Source of the DNA: Anaerolineae bacterium
GTDB lineage: Bacteria > Chloroflexota > Anaerolineae > B4-G1
Direction of reading: 5' to 3'
Assembly (NCBI GenBank): GCA_016783285.1
Contig: JADHWW010000074.1
Location: 1 to 10,049, forward strand
DNA: 10,049 nucleotides
Below are positions 6,666 through 10,049 of this stretch, piece by piece. The translations under genes were made by a program, and so were the position numbers. A model generated the notes under the pieces. The model was not told the origin of the DNA. It saw only the letters and a program-made list of their open reading frames with translations, and ran no database searches. Within the stretch, counting starts at the first letter, position 1. Every line of letters begins with the position of its first letter.

Positions 6666-6977
6666 GTGTATGCGGTTGTGAGATCAGGCGCGCGGCAGTA
6701 CAGGACCGAGGTGGGCGATACGATCCTCGTCGAGCGGCTACCTGCCGAGGTCGGCCAGCAACTCGAGTTAGACGAGGTATTGCTGGTCGCCGACGGCGAG
6801 CGAGTCGAGATCGGCCAGCCCACCGTGGACGGAGCCAAGGTGTTGGCAACGGTGGTCGCACAGGAAAAAGGCCCTAAGATTCGCATTTTCAGGTATCGTC
6901 CCAAGAAGCGGTATCGTCGGCGCGCCGGCCACCGGCAGCGCTACACACGGCTACTGGTGGACGAAATTGTGGTGTAG
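6666..6977 (+). CDS. rplU: 50S ribosomal protein L21
   Basis: The 103-residue length is normal for bL21. The N-terminus [19 protein letters not shown] and the C-terminal block [20 protein letters not shown] are diagnostic; the latter contacts 23S rRNA. The start is GTG, supported by GGGAGG (6653-6658) 7 bases upstream and by the conserved N-terminus. It is the first gene of the operon behind the consensus promoter. The gene between L21 and L27 in many Firmicutes (the L27-processing protease Prp) is absent, and L27 follows directly after 11 bases. Confidence 0.97.
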   Translation: MYAVVRSGARQYRTEVGDTILVERLPAEVGQQLELDEVLLVADGERVEIGQPTVDGAKVLATVVAQEKGPKIRIFRYRPKKRYRRRAGHRQRYTRLLVDEIVV

Positions 6978-6988
6978 GAGGACGTGAG

Positions 6989-7249
6989 ATGGCGCATAAG
7001 AAGGGTGCTGGCGCCAGCCGCAACGGGCGTGACAGTAACTCCAAGCGGTTGGGCGTGAAGAAATACGGCGGCGAGGTTGTGCGCGCGGGCAACATCATCG
7101 TGCGGCAGCGCGGGATGCGTATCAAACCAGGCACGAACGTCGGGATGGGGAAAGACTATACCCTCTTCGCCATCGCCGATGGTTTTGTACGCTTTGAGCA
7201 CATCCGAGGAGGCCGCAAGCGGGCGAGCGTGTACCCGGCGCGGGCGTAG
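6989..7249 (+). CDS. rpmA: 50S ribosomal protein L27
   Basis: The 86-residue protein is a complete bL27: [20 protein letters not shown] at the N-terminus, then [21 protein letters not shown] and the glycine-rich [11 protein letters not shown] core. The N-terminal tail reaches the peptidyl transferase centre. It starts with MAHKKG and has no N-terminal extension of the kind removed by Prp in Firmicutes, which agrees with the absence of prp next to it. TAGGAGG precedes the ATG by 7 bases. It is co-transcribed with rplU and rpmE. Confidence 0.97.
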   Translation: MAHKKGAGASRNGRDSNSKRLGVKKYGGEVVRAGNIIVRQRGMRIKPGTNVGMGKDYTLFAIADGFVRFEHIRGGRKRASVYPARA

Positions 7250-7263
7250 GTAGGGAAGGGGCT

Positions 7264-7770
7264 ATGAAGGAAAAAATTCATCCTGAGTTCTACCCCGAAG
7301 CCCAGGCAATCTGTTCCTGCGGTAATACCTGGACTGTGGGCGCGACGGTGCCGGTGCTCCGCACCGACGTCTGCTCCAAGTGCCATCCGTTCTTCACCGG
7401 CGATCAGCGCATCGTGGATGCCGGGGGGCGGGTGGAACGCTTCATCAAGAAACTGGAGCGGCGCGATCGAATCATTGCCGAGGCGGAGCGGCGCAAGGAC
7501 ATGGAGACATCGACCGAACTCCCGATCACGGAACTGGAACTCGGTTCACGCTCCGAGAAGGTGTTGATCGGAGCGGGCATCAGGACCGCAGGCGACGCAC
7601 TGACCAGGTTGAAGGAGGGGGACGACGCTCTGACCAACCTGAGAGGGTTTGGCCTCAAGTCGCTGGCGACGCTGAAAAAACGGTTCCGCGCCCGTGGCTT
7701 CGCATTGCCGGGAGACGATGTACCGGAAGAGGCTGGTGAACCAGAAGAGGCCAGCGAAGCGGCAGGCTAG
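7264..7770 (+). CDS. rpmE: Ribosomal protein L31 fused to an RNA polymerase alpha-CTD-like domain
   Basis: Residues 1-65 are a standard zinc-type bL31: IHPEFYPEA, the Cys pairs C17/C19 and C37/C40, and [13 protein letters not shown] followed by GGRVERF. Normal L31 ends near residue 70. This protein runs to 168. After a basic linker (about 66-84), residues 86-146 match the C-terminal domain of RNA polymerase alpha by eye: [11 protein letters not shown], then [14 protein letters not shown], then [21 protein letters not shown]. Counterparts of E. coli alpha R265, G296, K298 and S299 are R96, G130, K132 and S133, with about three extra residues in between; N268, C269 and K271 are replaced by K99, V100 and I102. 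The tail (about 151-168) is acidic. It could therefore be a ribosome-bound helix-hairpin-helix nucleic-acid or RNA-polymerase-contact module (inference). A GGAAGGGG site precedes the ATG. No frameshift joins the two parts. Confidence 0.9.
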   Translation: MKEKIHPEFYPEAQAICSCGNTWTVGATVPVLRTDVCSKCHPFFTGDQRIVDAGGRVERFIKKLERRDRIIAEAERRKDMETSTELPITELELGSRSEKVLIGAGIRTAGDALTRLKEGDDALTNLRGFGLKSLATLKKRFRARGFALPGDDVPEEAGEPEEASEAAG

Positions 7771-7788
7771 GAGGGCAGCAACGTATCC

Positions 7789-7827
7789 ATAGGGGCAGGT
7801 GTGTAACCATCTGCCCCTATATTTATT
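7789..7827 (+). terminator. Intrinsic terminator of rplU-rpmA-rpmE
   Basis: ATAGGGGCAG (7789-7798) and CTGCCCCTAT (7811-7820) form a perfect 10-bp stem with a 12-base loop, followed by ATTTATT. It lies 18 bases after the rpmE stop. The symmetric stem could act in both directions, but only the plus-strand operon reads into it. Confidence 0.8.
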
Positions 7828-7842
7828 GGGATGTGTTTCACA

Positions 7843-7903
7843 TCAGTTGTAGGGCAATTTGGCAAATTGCCCCTGAGACAAGTTGCCAACTTGTCCTACA
7901 ATG
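7843..7903 (+). repeat. Nested-palindrome repeat, copy 1
   Basis: The 61-bp unit starts TCAGTTGTAGG and ends CCTACAATG. It contains two hairpins: GGGCAATTT/AAATTGCCC (7852-7872, 9-bp arms) and GACAAGTTG/CAACTTGTC (7877-7895, 9-bp arms). TTGTAGG (7847-7853) and CCTACAA (7895-7901) close the whole as an outer inverted repeat. It could form a cruciform in DNA or a three-way structure in RNA. It has the look of a non-autonomous REP/MITE-like element; no transposase is present. Confidence 0.8.
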
Positions 7904-7920
7904 GCTTTGTTGGGGTGCGT

Positions 7921-7980
7921 TCAGTTGTATGGCAATTTGCCAAATCCCCCTGAGACAAGTTGCCAACTTGTCCTACAATG
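7921..7980 (+). repeat. Nested-palindrome repeat, copy 2
   Basis: A second copy, starting 78 bp after the first, also from TCAG to AATG. The GACAAGTTG/CAACTTGTC hairpin (7954-7972) is identical to copy 1. The first hairpin is degraded: TTGTAT replaces TTGTAG, and the AAATTGCCC arm has become AAATCCCCC. The two copies are separated by 17 bp. GGGTGC (7913-7918) and GCACCC (7980-7985) add a further inverted pair around copy 2. The conserved half may be the functional one. Confidence 0.8.
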
Positions 7981-8008
7981 CACCCATCTCGTTGTGGGAG
8001 TGTGCCAG

Positions 8009-8596
8009 ATGTACAACAAACCGACCGGTGGATGGATCGAGGTGGTCTGCGGAAGTATGTTCTCCGGCAAGACGGAGGAACTGATTCGCCGCGTGCGCCG
8101 CGCCCAGATCGCCCGGCAGAAGGTGCAGGTCTTCAAGCCCGCGTTGGACACGCGCTACACCGAGCGGGAGGTGATGTCCCACAACGGGATGCAGGTCGAG
8201 GCGGTACCGGTGGAAGACACAGCGCAGTTGCGAGCGCTGATCAAGCCGGACACGACGGTGGTAGCCCTGGATGAGGCGCAGTTCTTCGACGACGACGTGG
8301 TACTGCTGTGCGAGGAACTGGCCCACCGGGAGGTGCGGGTCATCGTCGCCGGGCTGGATATGGACTTCCGGGGGGAGCCCTTCGGGCCCATGCCCACGCT
8401 GATGGCGCGAGCGGAACAGGTGGACAAACTCCAGGCCATCTGTGTGGTCTGTGGCGGACCCGCCAGCCGCACACAACGGCTGATCAACGGCCAGCCGGCA
8501 GCCTACGACGACCCGGTCATCCTGGTGGGGGCCAGCGAGGTGTACGAGGCCAGGTGCCGGGGCTGTCACGTGGTGAGCAGGACGAGTGACGAATGA
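8009..8596 (+). CDS. tdk: Thymidine kinase (type II)
   Basis: From ATG 8009 the protein is 195 residues, the normal type II length. It phosphorylates thymidine with ATP in the cytoplasmic salvage route to dTTP. The P-loop GSMFSGKT is residues 15-22, DEAQFF (88-93) carries the catalytic Glu E89, the substrate lasso contains [19 protein letters not shown], and a structural zinc site is formed by C145, C148, C183 and C186. GGGAG at 7996-8000, 8 bases upstream, supports this start. The frame is also open from an ATG at 7883, but those 42 extra codons lie in the nested-palindrome repeats and are not expected in the family. The last residues (TSDE) and the stop are encoded by a 7-bp repeat array. 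Adjacency of rpmE and tdk is also known from Bacillus. Confidence 0.95.
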   Translation: MYNKPTGGWIEVVCGSMFSGKTEELIRRVRRAQIARQKVQVFKPALDTRYTEREVMSHNGMQVEAVPVEDTAQLRALIKPDTTVVALDEAQFFDDDVVLLCEELAHREVRVIVAGLDMDFRGEPFGPMPTLMARAEQVDKLQAICVVCGGPASRTQRLINGQPAAYDDPVILVGASEVYEARCRGCHVVSRTSDE

Positions 8597-8651
8597 TGAA
8601 TGACGAATGACAAATGACAAACGACAAATGAGCAAATGATAAGGGTAGAGA
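8581..8651 (+). repeat. 7-bp tandem repeat array, GACAAAT/GACGAAT type (about 10 units)
   Basis: Heptamers GACGAGT, GACGAAT, GATGAAT, GACGAAT, GACAAAT, GACAAAC, GACAAAT, an 8-base GAGCAAAT, then GATAAGG and GTAGAGA. The array begins inside the tdk coding region, contains its TGA (8594-8596) and ends 4 bases before the next ATG. The ATGACAA register of this unit matches, from memory, one of the STRR heptamers described in heterocystous cyanobacteria. Confidence 0.85.
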
Positions 8652-8655
8652 GCAA

Positions 8656-9234
8656 ATGACAGATGAGATGCGGATTCCTGATTCGATTGAGCGGGTGCTG
8701 CTGGACGAGGAGACGATCGCGGCGCGGGTGCGCGAACTGGCCGCAAGGATCAGTGCCGACTATGCCGGCGCCGAAGACCTGGTGCTGGTCGGGGTGCTCA
8801 AGGGGGCCTTCGTCTTCCTGGCCGACCTGGCCCGCCGTCTGACGGTGCCCCATCACGTGGACTTCATCGCCCTTTCCAGTTACAACCGGGGGGCGATCAA
8901 CGCGGGGGCGGTGCGGCTGATCATGGACTCGCGGACCAGCATCACCGGTCGCCACGTGCTCATCGTCGAGGACATCGTGGACACAGGGGACACGCTCGAC
9001 TACCTGCTGCGCACCTTCCGCGCCCGCCAGCCGGCCTCGCTGCGCGCCTGCGTGCTGCTCAGCAAGCCGGAGCGCCGCAAGATCAAGGTGGAGATTGACT
9101 ACCTGGGCTTCGAGATCCCCGACAAGTGGGTGGTGGGGTACGGGCTGGACTACGCCGATCGCTTCCGCACGCTGCCGTACATCGGGGCGTTGAAGAGAGA
9201 GATTTATGAGGGAGACAAGGGGAGGGGGGGATAA
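8656..9234 (+). CDS. hpt: Hypoxanthine phosphoribosyltransferase, copy 1
   Basis: The 192-residue protein transfers the phosphoribosyl group of PRPP to hypoxanthine or guanine, giving IMP or GMP. Visible are the PPi-loop VLKGAFVFLADL, the flexible-loop Ser-Tyr dipeptide (SSYNRG), the PRPP motif VEDIVDTGDTL (residues 104-114) and the purine-binding GFEIPDKWVVGYGLDY. Two oddities: D112 sits where bacterial enzymes usually have L, R or K, and W158 replaces the common aromatic Phe that stacks on the base (F186 in human HGPRT). Both could shift substrate preference. The last residues (EGDKGRGG) and the TAA come from an 8-bp repeat array, so the C-terminus has probably been replaced or extended. 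A Met at residue 5 is an alternative start; no strong ribosome-binding site separates the two. Confidence 0.93.
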   Translation: MTDEMRIPDSIERVLLDEETIAARVRELAARISADYAGAEDLVLVGVLKGAFVFLADLARRLTVPHHVDFIALSSYNRGAINAGAVRLIMDSRTSITGRHVLIVEDIVDTGDTLDYLLRTFRARQPASLRACVLLSKPERRKIKVEIDYLGFEIPDKWVVGYGLDYADRFRTLPYIGALKREIYEGDKGRGG

Positions 9235-9296
9235 GGGGACAAGGAGAGAGGGAGGCAAGGAGACGGGGAGACAAGGAGACGGGGAGACAAGGGGAG
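9209..9296 (+). repeat. 8-bp tandem repeat array, AAGGAGAC/GGGGAGAC type (11 units)
   Basis: Eleven octamers in register from AGGGAGAC at 9209 to AAGGGGAG at 9296. In the second half they form a 16-bp higher-order unit (AAGGAGAC then GGGGAGAC, twice, 9257-9288). The array starts inside hpt copy 1, includes its TAA (9232-9234) and runs to 4 bases before the next ATG. The strand is nearly pure purine. Its G-runs make a G-quadruplex or triplex possible, and it supplies many potential Shine-Dalgarno sequences. Confidence 0.85.
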
Positions 9297-9300
9297 AAAG

Positions 9301-9858
9301 ATGGGGCTGCGGGATGACGTTGCCAAGATCCTGATTGCGGAGCGGGAATTGCAGGCGCGGGTGGCGGAACTGGCGCGGGAGATCGATGCAGCGTATTCTG
9401 ACGCGGACCGCCTGCTCCTCGTCTGCGTGCTCAAGGGGGCGTTTATGTTCCTGGCCGACCTGACCCGCCACCTGGAGATACGGCACGAGGTGGACTTTAT
9501 GGAGATCTCCTCCTACGGGGCGCGGACGGTGAGCAGCGGGGTGGTGCGTATTCTGCTGGACCTGGCGCAGAGCATTGAGGACCGGCACGTTTTGATCGTG
9601 GAGGACATTATTGACTCGGGCCGGACGCTGGATTACATCACCCGCAACCTGCACACGCGTAACCCCGCCAGCCTGCGGGTCTGCACACTTCTGAGCAAGC
9701 CCTCCCGCCGGGAGATCGACATACCACTGGACTTCGTGGGCTTCGACATTCCGGATGAGTTCGTCGTAGGGTATGGGCTCGACTTTGTCGAGGAGTACCG
9801 GAATCTGCCGTTTATTGGGGTGTTGAGGGAGGAAGTGTACGGGGACAATGAACAATAA
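9301..9858 (+). CDS. hpt: Hypoxanthine phosphoribosyltransferase, copy 2
   Basis: The 185-residue paralogue of the preceding gene has a more conventional active site: VLKGAFMFLADL, the flexible-loop ISSYGARTVSSG, the PRPP motif VEDIIDSGRTL (residues 100-110, R108 after the Gly) and GFDIPDEFVVGYGLDF with Phe (F154) at the base-stacking position. It catalyses purine-base salvage with PRPP. It is co-oriented with copy 1 and separated from it by the octamer array, whose GGGGAG units lie just upstream of the ATG. The two copies are clearly diverged (for example IVDTGDTL against IIDSGRTL), so this is not a recent duplication. Of the two, this one looks like the canonical Hpt. Confidence 0.95.
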   Translation: MGLRDDVAKILIAERELQARVAELAREIDAAYSDADRLLLVCVLKGAFMFLADLTRHLEIRHEVDFMEISSYGARTVSSGVVRILLDLAQSIEDRHVLIVEDIIDSGRTLDYITRNLHTRNPASLRVCTLLSKPSRREIDIPLDFVGFDIPDEFVVGYGLDFVEEYRNLPFIGVLREEVYGDNEQ

Positions 9859-9904
9859 CTCTGCTGAAAAAGCGACGTAACTAACCAGGGCGAGAGTCAT
9901 CATA

Positions 9905-9989
9905 AGCGATACAAGAGCAGGATTTGCAGAATTTTCGGATTTGATAGCGCATTTATCCTTTAATTCTGTTAATCCTGCTCTGTATCGCT
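9905..9989. terminator. Long imperfect hairpin, possible bidirectional terminator
   Basis: AGCGATACA and TGTATCGCT pair at the base (9905-9913 with 9981-9989). After a single bulged A, GAGCAGGATT pairs with AATCCTGCTC, then CAGAATT with AATTCTG, then GGAT with ATCC. That is about 30 bp of stem with a short AT-rich loop. It begins 46 bases after the second hpt stop and lies between it and a possible convergent gene, so it may end both transcripts, although no U-tract follows on either strand. It may instead be a dispersed palindromic element. The stretch 9859-9904 shows nothing else. Confidence 0.5.
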
Positions 9990-10002
9990 CTGCCCGATTC
10001 CG

Positions 10003-10049
10003 CTACCGCGACTTCCTCTCCAGCCGTTCCCGGACGCGCTCTAGCGAAC
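10003..10049 (-). CDS. Possible 3' end of a convergent gene
   Basis: On the minus strand, one frame entering from the window edge reads SLERVRERLERKSR and then stops (TAG, complement of 10003-10005). The alternating Leu/Val and charged residues suggest an amphipathic C-terminal helix. The long hairpin just beyond would suit the end of such a gene. Fourteen codons are too few to identify a product or to exclude chance. Confidence 0.3.
   Translation of the reverse strand, partial: SLERVRERLERKSR

Noticed and set aside
7951..7979. Possible promoter in repeat copy 2 (TGAGAC-17-TACAAT) for tdk
   Set aside because: The -35 box is poor and the -10 is simply the repeat's conserved end, present equally in copy 1; not enough to call a promoter.
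7883..8008. Longer start for thymidine kinase adding 42 residues
   Set aside because: The extra codons translate the nested-palindrome repeats, have no family counterpart, and ATG 8009 has a good GGGAG ribosome-binding site and the normal N-terminus.
7833..8084. 83-codon plus-strand frame over the palindromic repeats
   Set aside because: It is repeat-derived sequence running into tdk in the wrong frame, with no ribosome-binding site or recognisable domain.
1718..9296. The repeat arrays considered as CRISPR
   Set aside because: Units are 7-8 bp in direct tandem with no spacers, and no cas genes are present.
8566..9903. 445-codon minus-strand reading frame opposite both hpt genes
   Set aside because: It is the antisense of two well-supported genes and two purine-rich arrays; its internal similarity only mirrors the hpt duplication, and it has low-complexity Pro/Ser stretches from the repeats.

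Overview
The window looks like a chromosomal segment from a GC-rich bacterium, most likely a Chloroflexota (Anaerolineae-like) lineage. This rests on protein flavour and gene order read by eye (an alkaline-phosphatase-superfamily protein, the TIGR03960/TIGR03936 pair next to rplU-rpmA, rpmE beside tdk) and on the abundance of short intergenic repeats. No similarity search was possible, so the taxon is an inference.

Layout. 1-1467: 3' part of an alkaline-phosphatase-superfamily phosphodiesterase whose start lies outside the window. 1580-1652 (minus): tRNA-Glu(CUC). Its promoter and a plus-strand promoter share one -35 box. 1760-5992: yjbQ, a TIGR03960 B12-binding radical SAM protein, an M29 aminopeptidase, and the TIGR03936/DUF2344 partner of the radical SAM protein. 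6042-6568: a Phd/YefM-RelE toxin-antitoxin pair with its own promoter. 6666-7770: rplU, rpmA and rpmE behind a consensus promoter, closed by an intrinsic terminator. 7843-7980: two copies of a nested-palindrome repeat. 8009-9858: thymidine kinase and two tandem hypoxanthine phosphoribosyltransferase paralogues, a nucleotide-salvage run. 9905-9989: a long imperfect hairpin, followed by what may be the 3' end of a convergent gene.

The most notable protein is the L31 gene. An ordinary four-cysteine L31 domain continues into a segment that closely resembles the RNA polymerase alpha-subunit C-terminal domain, a domain pairing that suggests a ribosome-transcription link.

The most notable DNA pattern is that five gene junctions consist of degenerate short tandem repeats (four of 7-bp period, one of 8-bp period). 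At four of them the array begins in the end of the upstream gene or its stop codon, and the arrays supply much or all of the purine-rich leader of the next gene. The rplU-rpmA-rpmE operon and the toxin-antitoxin pair have ordinary spacers.

Most genes are housekeeping functions (translation, purine and thymidine salvage, peptide turnover). The accessory signals are the toxin-antitoxin insertion, the dispersed repeats and the L31 fusion.
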